Source: Ligula intestinalis
Lineage: Eukaryota > Platyhelminthes > Cestoda > Diphyllobothriidea > Diphyllobothriidae
Length of the DNA stretch: 64,000 nucleotides
Reading direction: 5' to 3'
NCBI GenBank assembly: GCA_036362985.1
Contig: JAYGXS010000010.1
Location: 7,026,396-7,090,395 of the forward strand
The translations under genes and the position numbers were made by a program. Below the pieces are notes generated by a model, which saw nothing but the letters and a program-made list of their open reading frames with translations, searched no databases and was not told the origin of the DNA. Positions 46,335 to 57,019 of this stretch are shown here, piece after piece (within the stretch, counting starts at the first letter, position 1; each line of letters starts with the position of its first letter).

Positions 46335-46600
46335 TTTCAACAGGTTAGAGCCCGTGTGCCGTCCAAAAAAAAAACTATCCACGCGCAAGACGGCAAGTAA
46401 CGTTTATTGTCGCTTTATTTTTCAGCAATGACTGTACCCTACGAATGCTGCAAATTTCTGTGCATGCAAAACCCGCTTCTGTTACTGTTTCCTACTCGTG
46501 TCTAGGATGATGAATCCACGACGAATGTCGAAACGTCAGGCGAATAAACGTATTTTTCTAGCGATCAAGTCTTCTTCTCAATGCAAGTCGAAGGAAGTAA
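46335..46600 (+). repeat. PLE family A terminal repeat, + orientation
   Basis: Begins TTCAACAGGTTAGAGCC, with a poly-A tract replacing the AACAAAC block, and ends after the hammerhead motif. It stands head to head with 45660-46330. The joint carries the inverted pair GTCTTGAGAAGTC / GACTTCTCAAGAC (46279-46326). Confidence 0.8.
46497..46541 (+). ncRNA. Hammerhead-like motif, PLE family A, damaged core
   Basis: The box reads CTAGGATGA in place of CTCTGATGA. The 3' half GAAACGTCAGGCG is perfect. Expected to be inactive. Confidence 0.6.
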
Positions 46601-46647
46601 TGATGAAGAAGAAGGCGATTCGATCGCTGGGCCAACACTTTTATTCA

Positions 46648-46690
46648 CCTGACGTTTCAACATCCATCGTGGATTTTTCATCGGATACAT
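46648..46690 (-). ncRNA. Hammerhead-like motif, PLE family A
   Basis: The - strand reads CCGATGA, AAAATCCACGATGGATGTT, GAAACGTC, AGG. C3U4 have changed to CC. GAAA, stem III ACGU and GTC are intact. Confidence 0.6.
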
Positions 46691-46971
46691 AAGCGGAAAA
46701 TAATAGCCCAAACGGATAGTACATGCACAGGAATTTGCAGTATTAAGGGGACATCATAATTTTTGCAAAAATATGACGGTGAGTACCCTTTTGTGCCTTG
46801 ATAGCTTGTTGACGAGCATGGAGGCTCTGGCTTGCTGAACTTGCGTTGCACGCACTCGAGCGTGATGCTTGCTCGGCCATCTGACTCCCCGCTGCGGACT
46901 CAATACTATCATGACGCTAAACTCCTCCTTGAGAAGAATAAGGCTCGATCGCTGGGACAATATGTTTATTC

Positions 46972-47014
46972 GCCTGACGTTTCGATTTCCATCGCGAATT
47001 TATTATCAGAGACA
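46972..47014 (-). ncRNA. Hammerhead-like motif, PLE family A
   Basis: The - strand reads CTGATAA, TAAATTCGCGATGGAAATC, GAAACGTC, AGGCG. G8 of the box is A, and stem II is mostly lost. Confidence 0.6.
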
Positions 47015-47045
47015 TGAACAGTAGCAGATAGCAGAAACTGTCCAT

Positions 47046-47087
47046 GCCTCTGATGATGAATCCACGACGGAGATCGAAACGTCAGGC
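47046..47087 (+). ncRNA. Hammerhead-ribozyme motif, PLE family A, core intact
   Basis: Stem I is GCCT (47046-47049) with AGGC (47084-47087). The CTGATGA box is at 47050-47056, GAAA at 47076-47079, and the GTC cleavage triplet at 47081-47083 with stem III AC/GT. Stem II keeps TCC/GGA next to the loop and GA/TC at the base, with an internal mismatch (GGAGATC where others read GGATGTC). It lies in a short terminal-repeat stub (47040-47170), inverted to the neighbour at 46972-47014. Confidence 0.82.
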
Positions 47088-47439
47088 GAATAAATATATT
47101 GTCCCAGTGATCGGGTCTTCTTCTTCTCAATTGCTTCCCGGGACACGCATGTTCGCTTGCATTGGCAAACTCCTCATTCTTGTCGACCTTTTTTGTAGTT
47201 AAACCACAACAGCAAGTTAAATCTGCTGTACATTCATTGTCTCTGAGGATGTCCCCTTATACAAATCCCGAAGCTCAGACAGACACAAGGGCTGTCTGTG
47301 TGATGGCGTCTTTATGCGTGCTTGCAATTCTGGAACTACAAATCAGCATAATTCGATCACGGTTTTGCTTTTAAATTATTAAAAACATAGCAAAATGCAC
47401 ATATCGAGAACAGCAATTTAAATGTTTACTCTTCTTGAC

Positions 47440-47665
47440 TAATCCGACTGTATCTAGGATTCACGCCTACGTCAAAACCAATGATAACAACTATCAAGGC
47501 AGTATGGTACTATTAAGCAAAACAGTAAACGATAAACAATCTACAAACTCCAACAATAGATACAAACAGTCAAAAAGGCAAAGGGTCCGCCAAATTGTTT
47601 GAGATCACAAACAGGACCAACACAATTCGACAACAATGCCACTCAGAGCAAAAGCTATTTTGGGG
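47440..47665 (+). repeat. PLE family C terminal-repeat relative, copy 3
   Basis: It aligns with 7810-8020 (same orientation) through CTTGAC..CCGACTGTA, CAAAACCA(G/A)TGATAAC and ACTATCAAGG. The hammerhead part is not included. Confidence 0.55.
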
Positions 47666-47769
47666 AGCATTTATCTGTTAATGGCGAAGCCGGGGACTAT
47701 CACTTTTATGTGATTCCAGGAGACAGTTCCTGTGAACTCCCATTGGTGTGAAAAAACCAGCGTGGAAAG

Positions 47770-47965
47770 TGGGGATGTGAACAGAAGCAATGCGGTGCCG
47801 GCAGAAGGGGGAAGGGTTGCAGGGATGACAGCTATAATCGAACCAGAAGGGCAGGAGAAGGCAATATCGAGTAGCTGTAGAAACAGTTGAGGAGGTGGGT
47901 GGAAGCTTTGTGGGAAAGGGTGATTAAAAGGCAAGGGGTCCGAACGGATGGTGGGGACAGTGCTC
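47770..47965 (+). repeat. Interspersed repeat P, copy 2
   Basis: Partner of 30655-30885. Confidence 0.68.
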
Positions 47966-48249
47966 AAAAGCTACTTGGCCGGAATATAAAGAGTACAAAT
48001 AAAATGTCATGAGTCAGCTGTCAGCTTCATCTGCATGCCAGATGTGACCATGAAGTAGTTTTGGCTGCTGCAAAGCCCTGAGTGCGGAGTGTCTCCTTAA
48101 CTATCTAAGTGGCACGGAGCACTTTGGTTGGTATAAGATATGCCACACACCAGAACGCGAGTCGCCGATGGGATCGTAGGAATGGCAGGACATCACGGAG
48201 CTCTCGCAGCGGTTGAAGAAGAAAGAGCGTGGGCATTTATTATAGTGTA

Positions 48250-49300
48250 AACACAAGGAATTGGCTAGCATTTTGGGGTGGGTCAATGCAGCACTAGAAT
48301 GCAGGCTGCAGCGGAATGATCTGCACGAAGAGGTTGTCCCCTCCACTTTTCTGGACCTTCACTGCACAAAGGTGTTAGAGAAAGTGGAACAGTTTTTTAG
48401 TAATACGATGGGTCGGAGAGGAGTGCCTTTATCGTGCACTTTGCTGAAGCCATAGAACCAGGTCAAGGACATTCCTTGTGCCCTCGCCATGCGTCGGTCA
48501 GACGGCGATATGGCACCCAAGTTCTCTAGATACAACAGGGTCGAATTGATTTCGCGTGTCAGCTTTTTGGTGGGATCGGTTTCACAAGAAACATATAACT
48601 GACGATCCTTTAGTAAGTTTTTCGCCGTCTGAAGGTAGTTGGTTCTGTCCAATATGACCGTAGGACGTCACTTGTCAGATGGAACGATGACGATGTCCCG
48701 GTCGGCTATGAGTGCTCTTATTGCAATGCTCTCGAACTTGGGGAGCAGTTACCGCGGTTGATGAGCCACCAGGAGTGACGATACCTGGTGCCGGATAAGG
48801 TTCTCCGTCTCCTCCGTTGCTTCTGTCTGATATATGACTGATTTTACAGCTGCAATCATGTAAGCAGGTTTAGCATCAAACGCGTTGAATGAGGCTTCGT
48901 ACTGTAGAACATGTATTTGCTCCTTCGTCAGTTCTTTCGACGACAGGTTGTGCACCAGTTCGTCGCTTCTCGGTGACGTTGGATCGTGCAGTTTGTGAAA
49001 TTTTTTCGCCAGTGCCACTGCATGAATTGCTTGTTTGTCGTGGGTTCGTTCAAGCACTCTCTGCTGAAGCAGTTATGTGCTGTTCTCACCCATAAGGTCA
49101 CAGCATTTCATCTTCTCATGGTCAATTATCTGGCTGTATTTACGTAGCCTCGCGTAGCAATGTTGAATGAACAAACGAATCATTCTGTTGCCGGTTTAAA
49201 ACATCACACGTCTTGCCGCCTCCATGTTCAGTGCGAGCTTGTATGTCACACTCTTCGGCAATACCTTATTGTCAAGAAAACTGTGCAGAAACCAGATCTG
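48250..49300 (-). mobile_element. Penelope-like element family A, N-terminal half of the ORF
   Basis: On the - strand the translation gives FLDNKVLPKSVTYKLAL, then a broken stretch, then DELVHNLSSKELTKEQIHVLQ and EASFNAFDAKPAYMIAA. Next come ALIADRDIVIVPSDK, stop, RPTVILDRTNYLQTA, then YGFSKVHDKGTPLRPIVLLK. This is the PLE N-terminus through the first RT motifs. It supplies the 5' part missing from the copy at 28490. A hammerhead-bearing terminal repeat stands directly upstream (49502-49400). The RT palm is missing. Confidence 0.9.
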
Positions 49301-49394
49301 CGAATAGGTTGATGCCCCAGGAAGGGTAAATGTTTCCCACCGTTCGGCCGATCTAAGGGCATCGCACCAAAATAAATTGTCAATACAAGCGTAA

Positions 49395-49502
49395 ATGCGA
49401 GTCACAGGAAGCAAATGAAAAGAAGAAGACTCGATCGCTTGGACAATACGTTTATTCCCCTGCCGTTTCAACATCCATCGTGGATTCATCATCAGAGACA
49501 CC
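49395..49502 (-). repeat. PLE family A 5' terminal repeat (3' part), upstream of the ORF
   Basis: On the - strand it runs from the hammerhead motif through GTCCAAGCGATCGAGTC, the TTCTTC tract and GCTTGTATTGACA. About 100 bp later the ORF homology starts. It shows the terminal repeat in the 5' position. Confidence 0.8.
49459..49500 (-). ncRNA. Hammerhead-ribozyme motif in a 5' PLE terminal repeat
   Basis: CTGATGA and GAAAC are intact. Stem II is GA-ATCC / GGAT-G-TT with a G-U closing pair. The cleavage triplet reads GGC in place of GTC, and stem I (GTCT / AGGG) is lost. Confidence 0.7.
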
Positions 49503-49567
49503 TAGCAATGCACGTGAAAAACGAATATGAGAACTTTGGCACCTTTTGGACAAAGTGGCAAGTAAGG

Positions 49568-49990
49568 TATGTCTTAACAGCTTCGGTAGCAACTACATTT
49601 GCATCTTCCCATGGAAAACAAACGAAGAGGACCCACCAGCTTTCTGGCAGCGTCAAGCGTTCATAAAAATGGATCAGACACCTCGCAACGTATCGCAGCG
49701 TACTCATCGTGTGACAGCTATCATGGGTTTGTGGATGATTCAATTAAAAAACTGACTTGATGTATTCTATTAGTATTGTTTATCAAGTGCTAGATGCATA
49801 TGTTCTTGCTAGAGCAGAGGGACTGACAACGTACTTCAAGAATAACGGAACACAAACTAGCAGTGTGAAGGGAACACTCACTGCCTCGAGTGGCCACGCA
49901 CATCCTGGAGGAGGATACGTGAATAATGACGTAAGCCAGTAAAAAGGCAGACAAGGACTGCAAGAAGTCTATCCGATTACAACTCCACTA
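49568..49990 (+). repeat. Interspersed repeat Q, copy 2
   Basis: Partner of 31320-31745. It begins 70 bp from the PLE-A terminal repeat. Confidence 0.68.
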
Positions 49991-50339
49991 ACAAACATTG
50001 TGATAGACACGCCTGCTAGCAAGCTCTTAGTTCACGCGGCAGATAGGTGTGACCAGTTCCCACCCAAGGACGCACGCAGTGAGACGGCCGGACTCTATAT
50101 TTTCACTATTCTAACCCCTTTCGCCTTTCCGATAGTTCCTTACAGTTGAACTTCCAAATCATGTCAATTTGGTGCAATTTTAGCGTCTCTAAAATGGCCC
50201 CTGATACGAAGCCTGATACCCTGCCAAATAAAAGAGGTGCCGATAATAGCGTAGATGTGAGTCCTTGGAAGACGTTCAGATGAAGATGATGCAATCACTG
50301 AAAAAAGATATTGTTGAATAACCTATTTGATTCTGTCTA

Positions 50340-50900
50340 AAATTCTTAATCATTGATAACTGTAGGATAGTGTGAGACATGCACAGAAGGGGTGATTCAT
50401 GCGAAGATTGCACAGTACTTATATTTCGTAGTGGTCATCCACATGGGTACTATAATTGATGCCTGCTGTAAACACCGCTTAGGGTCCTAATTGGTACAGT
50501 CATGACTTGACAGTTCACTTTCGAGTCATTAATTGTCGTGATTTATTTGTCCGTGTCGAATGTGGACTTAATAATTGTGCAACACCTAGAATCCCCTTCC
50601 ATGTGACGCACGTATCAACGGAAGGTAGGTGCGCTTGTTGATGGACGTTGAGCCTGAGTACCATGACTCGAGCAGTTTGTGGGTTACACGGTTGTTACGT
50701 GTTACAAGCACTTCGGACTCGTTAACTTTGAAAATGTGGCTGGGTCCCATCGAATGAGTTGCAACCTGGGAGCCAGCGTCCCTCATTTTCACCACCACTG
50801 TGTGCTCGATCATTCACATCCGGAGTTACCTCGCGGTTTCTCCGACATCGTTGTACGGCCATATGTTTTAAGTTTAACAAGGTCTTCCGAATGATCTGCA
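50340..50900 (-). mobile_element. Penelope-like element, family A relative, C-terminal remnant
   Basis: An open frame on the - strand (50813-50586) reads MGPSHIFKVNESEVLVTRNN, RVTHKLLESWYSGSTSINK and RTYLPLIRASHGRGF. It matches the end of the GIY-YIG protein in family A (DNRVSRELLESW). Just upstream, fragments such as SEKPRGNSG mark the decayed nuclease. No hammerhead is seen downstream. Confidence 0.8.
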
Positions 50901-51500
50901 TGGTGCCCTCAAGCTATTTAAAATTCTTTTGACAGTGTCAATTGGATACGGCAAATATGGATTCCATCAGGCTATGCCGACTGGTCCTTCGCTTCCACGG
51001 CCGAAACCCGCTAATCCAACAACCAACAGCTTATAATCTCGCTTGGCTACCAGACCCTCCTAACGCCGATCAAAATTTTCACCTCGATCTCACCCCCATT
51101 ACCTCCATTGACAACCGCACGACCTGTTAGGCAACCCGCACAGTTTATTTACTCAATGACCATATGCATGTTAAAGCCTGACAAGGATTGTACCAAAACA
51201 AAATGTATCTTCGCCAATTTATCTCCTGAAATATGCATATTAACTTAGCAATCTGCACACGCAGACTAAACGGTTTTCGTGATGTAGACAAAATCCAGAG
51301 TTTTTTTTCAAATCCAGGCCATTGGGGCAACCAAAGCAATAGACTTGGTCCAGGTAACTAAAAAGGCTTCCATGTAAACCTTCTGCCAATTGAGCCCGTT
51401 TATCGGCTGTGTCTGTAGTGAAGTTCACTCGTTTTCAAAGCGCAGTTTGGACAGTTTCGTCTGTTTTCAGCGCTCCCGGTGCAGCTTTCGCATATGGTGG
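50901..51500. other. No gene recognised
   Basis: Presumptive 5' flank of the kinase gene. No promoter element stands out. Confidence 0.35.
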
Positions 51501-51867
51501 TAAAAAACGGCAGATCAGTAATTAACAAACCTCTCATAATTAATGTGAACACCAGCCTTTGTGTGGTCTTGGTGCCTACTTTTCACTCTGATCGCTAATC
51601 CTACCCTGAGCGGCAAAATTAGGTCACGACAGGACGGAAGTTCGCGCGGGTACGTGCACGCATCGTTCGAGTTACCTAGCTAAAGTGCGCCTGCACTTTT
51701 TACCAGTGAAGGCATCTCAGACGCTTCTTGGTCTTCGTCTATGTACACAAACAGAACGTGACCACTGCTCAGCCAGCATTCTGATTGGTCTGTTTTAGAG
51801 CGGGGGAGAGGTGTCTTGACGACAAATTCCATCCAGAGACCGCCACTCTCCTCTCTGACAAAAAGCA

Positions 51868-52286
51868 ATGCTGAGCAGTGATGCATCGGCTGAAAATGCC
51901 GCTGCCTCCACCCCGGCCGTTCCAGAGAAACCTCCTCAAACTCCCTTTATGCAAAGAATCCGTCAAATTATGCCAGCCTTTATGAAAAAATCAATAGCTG
52001 TTACGCCGGTAAAGACTCCAAATCAGGCAAATGAGGAGCTAATTGTTGAGTTACAAAATCAGCTCACCTTCAAGACCGGGGAGGTTGCTACCCTGCAGAC
52101 AGAACTGAATAGGTATCAGACGGTGTTAGACCGGAAGTCGGCTGAACGCGGAGACAGGTCGCATGAACTGAACTGCATTAGACAGGATGAGCTTCCGAGG
52201 CAACGAGCTATCGGTGTGTCGGCGGAACCAGAGTCGACAAAAATGGGGGCAGATGAAAAACTTAAAAAGTATTCCAAGTCTGCTAG
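51868..52286 (+). CDS. cGMP-dependent protein kinase (PKG), exon 1
   Basis: ATG at 51868 starts 139 codons plus two bases. Residues 1-50 are low-complexity. Residues about 56-88 (ELIVELQNQLTFKTGEVATL and onward to NRYQTVL) have the heptad pattern of the N-terminal dimerisation zipper of PKG I. Residues 111-121 (RQRAIGVSAEP) match the autoinhibitory pseudosubstrate with the invariant SAEP that follows it. The coding sequence ends at TCTGCTAG followed by a donor GTATGT (52287). The split codon (AG|A, Arg) joins exon 2 in frame at exactly the expected place. PKG is a cytosolic Ser/Thr kinase activated by cGMP. Reading on past 52286 gives an open frame to 52383, which is intronic by this model. 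Confidence 0.92.
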
Positions 52287-53154
52287 GTATGTGCAAAACA
52301 CGTTTGGTTTTACAAGTATGAATTCAAATAACGGCAGCTCTTACATGGTTGATGAAAAAGATATGAGACCCCTTAAGTCATAAAAACGGGCTCTGTCTTC
52401 TGAAATAGTAAGAAAACAAACATATGTCGCCCCAAGCTTATTTACAAAGAACTTGTTTTAGTACAGGTGACATAATTTGACAGTTGTATTTAGGAGCACA
52501 GGAGATAACACCTTTTATTTGACAGGGCAAAGTTTTTTTTAGCTTTCTAACTGAAGGGGTGAAACACCTACGGCAACTGTTTACAAAATAGGGCAAAATT
52601 TGTTTATGCAGTCCCTTCATATACCCCTAGTCCCAGCATTTGTCCTGCAAAACGGTGGTTATAGGGTTTTCGGGGGTACTAACTAGGATACGCAGAGAAG
52701 GGAATTGTTTTTGAAGTAAGTGTTAAGTGTAGCAATGTAGTTTAATTTGTTTCCTGCGGCCCCTAAGTTGTTCAGCATGTACATTAAATGTGTGCGTAGC
52801 GTTTCACGCGGTGAACTTTATTTATCTTACTACAGAAACCTGCAATTCGATAATCGGTTTTTTTCCGGAATACGCTGAACAATAATATAGATTAGGAAAA
52901 TCTACAGTTATAAATTAACAACACTTCTAGATACACTACAATTAAAATGCGTATAGCAGTTATTAAAGTGTATTCCACTGCATGTACTAACTCCCCACCC
53001 ATAAAGCTCTATAGTTCCCCTTTTCTTCGAAAAACATGGTGGGAGTACGGATTAATGCGGGGAACTACATAAGCTACTATTGGCCAAATTAGACTGTTAG
53101 AAGCCTATAGTGCTCCAAAATGTGAGATCCATCTTAGGAAAGCCCTTCGGGGAC

Positions 53155-53164
53155 NNNNNNNNNN
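53155..53164. other. Assembly gap (10 N)
   Basis: Ten Ns of probably arbitrary length. The real intron length is therefore uncertain. Confidence 0.99.
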
Positions 53165-54753
53165 ATGGCATTCTTTAATGTTCGAAGAATACAATCGTCA
53201 TCCTGTTTTGTTGCGGACCGTAACTAAAAGGTTTGGTTCGCTCGTACTCAATAACGCACGAAATTCCTCCGATATGATACTACTCCCAAATTCACCAAAA
53301 GTAATGCCCCTTGTTCTTACTATGCTTCACAAAAACGGTTATTTTTCCAACTAGGAGTCTTTTTTCATGATAAGTGTCACTCAGTGGACCTGAATAGCAT
53401 GACAAAATACATGCTTAACAACCAAGTTAAATTTTTTCAGGACCGTTGCCGATTTCGTAACCATACTGTACAGTGGTTGCGACGCCTAGTCCTGCAGCGA
53501 ATCACTCGGGCCCTTCTAATTCATCCTTGATGTATGGCAGAGCGTGCCATATACTCGGTGGTTTCTCTCTTTGTGCCTCCCGGGGCCGCTTAAAGAGCGT
53601 TTTTACTCAGATTCGTCTGAGGGCAACCAGATGGGTCTTGTGAAAACTGAGTTGTTTTGTGTCCTCTGCCTTCCTGTTAACCATCGTCTCAATACAACCG
53701 TTGGGTGTTCTCTTGACGATGACATCAAGCTGCTGCTCCTATTCTTCTTGTGAATTGTATGTCAGCAACGATTATATTGAGCAAGTTATGGAAGTTTTGC
53801 AGCTTGTTTTATTGATGATAACCAATGTAGCGTCAACGGAATAGCACCAAAAACAGGCTTATGTTGGACAAAGGCGGTGTTTTCTAGTTTTTTTGGGACC
53901 AGTTCTGGTTCTGCCAATTCTGGCTGCCAACAAAATGAGAATGTCAGAACAGTAACTGGCAAATTCGCCCACTTAACTTAAAAAGGCTGAGCTCCGCAAT
54001 ATTCATTTAGTGGAAAGTATTTTTAATGGATATTACTGCTATTAATAAGAAAAGATCGAAGCAACAATGGCAACTTCCAACAACTTCTGCAGCGTCTTCA
54101 ATTGTTGGCCAAATACTGAATATCTCTCTCAACATCATCCGTCCCAATCTTGTTCTGTTTATATTAGCGAAGTTTTGCACCGTCTCGACAGTTAACTCTG
54201 TTGCTTGGTATAAGAATTATCGAACGAGGCACCAGCATTGAAGGAAAATGAACAGCTAACTGAAACTTATTCTGTTGCAGTTTTTTTATGATGAGGGAAC
54301 GTTTCGGTTAATGAATAAAAATTCTAACGGAACAGTCAATTTTAAAAACACTCAGAGCATTCGGTTGAACTTTAATCCACGTCGGCAAGGGGACAGCTTG
54401 AATAAAGTTAACGCCCTTCTAACTCGGTCATATGCACCTATATGTTTTTGCATTTGCGTCAAGTTATCCACCCACCCTACTGATTTGTAGGAATCGAAAA
54501 CTGCTGGAAGCCTTCACACTGTATTATAATTAGACGAGCTTAAGCATTTTTTTAGGATGGTAAGGTAACTTAGCCCGAGAACGAAAAGCGGCGTACTTGG
54601 TGGGACGGTGTATGTCAGGCATTATCGAGTGCCTGCTCGACTAGCGCATATACTCAGTTCTATGTGCTGCCCGTCTCGGGAAATACTGTATTTGACGAAT
54701 TGATTACATTCGACAACAGTGTTTGCCGAAATTAAAAGAACAACACATACATT

Positions 54754-55722
54754 AGACGCCACTGATTATACAATATTTTGACATATGCGATTGACTAATA
54801 CTCTTTAGTTAATCGGAATTGACTCCGGTTGTGATAGTGATTATCATGTAGTGTATTCTAAAATCGTTTTAGTCAGGATAGGAAGCCGGCTTTTTAAGGA
54901 GCTTCGATCCGACTTCTAGCAAAACGTATCGATTGTAAAAACTGAATAATTAAGTTGTATGCCTTTTTATCATTTATTTTGACTGCTTTTATACATTCAA
55001 TTTATTTTATTGAAAACATGCACGAGAAAATTATTTCTTTTACATGTTTGATAGAAAATTATGCATTTTTTAAATTTTATTCCCAAAGAAATGGTAGGTT
55101 TCGGTTTTAAAACAGTTGCTTAATTGCCGAAGAATTTTCTAAACGAGTGAATGCTACACTCGAATTTGAGGTTTAAAACCTGCGCACTGTGTGCATCCTG
55201 TTTAAGAAAATGTAAAGTTTCGCCTACAGTTTGAAGAAGACGTCACCTAATAGTCACGAAAAACTAAAATAGATTTAGAATACATGTTATGCAGTATATG
55301 TGGCACTAATACGTTGACGAATACGATTCCTTATGGATAAAGATCTAAAAATCGTAAAAAGCTCAGACTTAGCAACTAATTTTCAACGAAAAGCTACCCT
55401 TTTTTGAGTCTGAAATTTAAAGAACGGATAATTTTCTATCAAACAATTACAAAAATAATTTTCTCATGCGTGTTTTCCATAAAATATATTTGAATTCATA
55501 AAGGCAGTCGAAATCAATGTAAGTAGTCAGTTATTACCATAGATACGTTTTGCTAGGAGTCGGAACGAAGCTCTTTAAATAGCCGGCTTCCTTTCCTGAC
55601 AGAAATGACTTCAAAATACACTAAACTATAATCAGTTTCACAACTGGAGTCAATTCCGTCTAGTAGAAGAGTATTAGTCGTTCGCAAATGTCAAAATATT
55701 GCATGATCAACGGTGCCTTCTG
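54754..55722. mobile_element. Foldback element, copy 2, complete
   Basis: The left arm starts TTAGACGCCACTGAT, CAATATTTTGACAT, CTAATACTCTTTAG. The right arm ends with the inverse, AGAGTATTAG, ATGTCAAAATATTG, ATCAACGGTGCC. The arms pair inward over about 400 bp. The sequence agrees with copy 1 at roughly 80 percent, including right-end bases through CTTCTGTA. No ORF. In transcripts of the kinase gene this intron segment could form a very long hairpin. Confidence 0.88.
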
Positions 55723-56147
55723 TAAATGAAGTGCATGCAATGAAAAATATCGACTAACAGTTGAAAATTAAATCCAGGCGGCACTAAGTTAAGTGAACTG
55801 ATGCATGCTAGCAGGAGTACGTGTGCAAAGAAGCATGGAAGCCTTAGGTAACTGCAGCGTTTATTTTTGTTTTGTTTGGGGAATCTTTATTCCGTAATTT
55901 TTCGATACTTGATTCCCAGGTGGTATGCATCTCGTCTGTTAGTCACGGCAGTCCAAGGTTAGTGCGGTGGGATGTCTAGCCTGTTGGATGCCCACAAAAT
56001 GTGCTCGCTTTCCTACCGCATTAAGGAGCTTGGATCGCCAGTCAACATCAAAGGACAGGGTAGTGCATGTATGAGGTTGGGCTGTTCCTTTGGGCGCAGC
56101 CCCTCCTTGTGCGAAGGCACTCACGACGTATTTTGCCAAATATCCTA

Positions 56148-56455
56148 ATAAGTAAGTCAGCCTAGTAGTCATTCTTGTTGCTTCTAGATGATTGCTTAGG
56201 GAATCCTGCTTAGGCAGTCAACTTGCTATCCCGCTTTTGGTGGATTTCATGTGAGTGTCATAGTTTGGCGGGTAATATCGATGCAAGTGTGATTAAACTC
56301 ACGGTGTGAAGCGCGACATTCGTAGCTCCAGTGGGTAGAGGGTTGGATTGGCCTAAATGCCACTCTCCTATGCGGGTTTGATCCTGCTTTATGCCGCGAG
56401 TTTCTTCACAATTTGGTCAGCTAAATTAACTAAGTCTGTCAAACCAACTTAATAA
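56148..56455 (+). repeat. SINE-like duplicated unit 1, with tRNA-like box
   Basis: Unit 1 starts CAGCCTAGTAGTCATTC and holds GATTGCTTAGGGAATCCTGC, the A-box-like TAGCTCCAGTGGG (56323), and a B-box-like GGGTTTGATCC (about 56376). It ends at CACAATTTGGTCAGC. The tRNA-like part does not fold as a true tRNA. Confidence 0.7.
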
Positions 56456-56660
56456 TTAAGTCAGCCTTGTAGTCATTCTGGTGGATTCTAGAGGATTGCT
56501 TAGGGAATCCTGCTTGGGCAGTCAACTTACTATCCCGTATTGGTGGATTTTATACGAGCGGCAAAGTTGGGCGGGTAATATCGGTCCAAATGTGATTAAG
56601 TTGGGTTCAAGTCCTACCGAAAGCCTCGAGTTTTTTCACAATTAAGTTAACTCAAATTAA
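56456..56660 (+). repeat. SINE-like duplicated unit 2, promoter part deleted
   Basis: A second copy of the unit begins 305 bp after the first. It carries GATTGCTTAGGGAATCCTGC and GGGCGGGTAATATCGG, then lacks the A box and rejoins at GGGTTCAAGTCC and TTTTTTCACAATT. Confidence 0.68.
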
Positions 56661-57019
56661 GCTCATCTGCCAAACCTCCTTATAATTCAGAAGATACTTG
56701 AACACTCCGGCCAACTCGATACACCAGCTAATGCATAACCTCAATAAAGTATTGGGCTTTCTTGGAGGGGCGAACTCCGACGAGGCGTGTTTTCTCCTAT
56801 ATAAAAGTGTTTCCGTTGTCAATACAATGTATTGCCCCTTCGGACAAATGGTCACGTCTCTTCACTGCTAATTAGTGCTCGTGGATGCGTGTGAAGACTG
56901 CTTTCCACACTGTAATTTAGATGGTTCGCATGTGTCGTTGTGGTCTGGTGCGACGGTGTCTTCCTTTTTAAATCACCTTCCTGCGGTCAGCACTTCAATC
57001 CTTACTGGTCTTCGGTGGC

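Larger units (their letters stand above)
46600..47040 (-). repeat. Two nested PLE family A terminal-repeat copies, - orientation
   Basis: The copy ending near 46600 carries the motif at 46648-46690. The copy ending near 46925 carries the motif at 46972-47014, with the tail RWPSKHHARVRATQVQQARA between them. The second copy is cut short on its 5' side at 47040. Confidence 0.75.

Noticed and set aside
52287..52383. Continuation of the PKG exon 1 frame to the stop at 52383
   Set aside because: The frame stays open by chance. A good donor GTATGT and the exact phase match to exon 2 indicate splicing at 52286.
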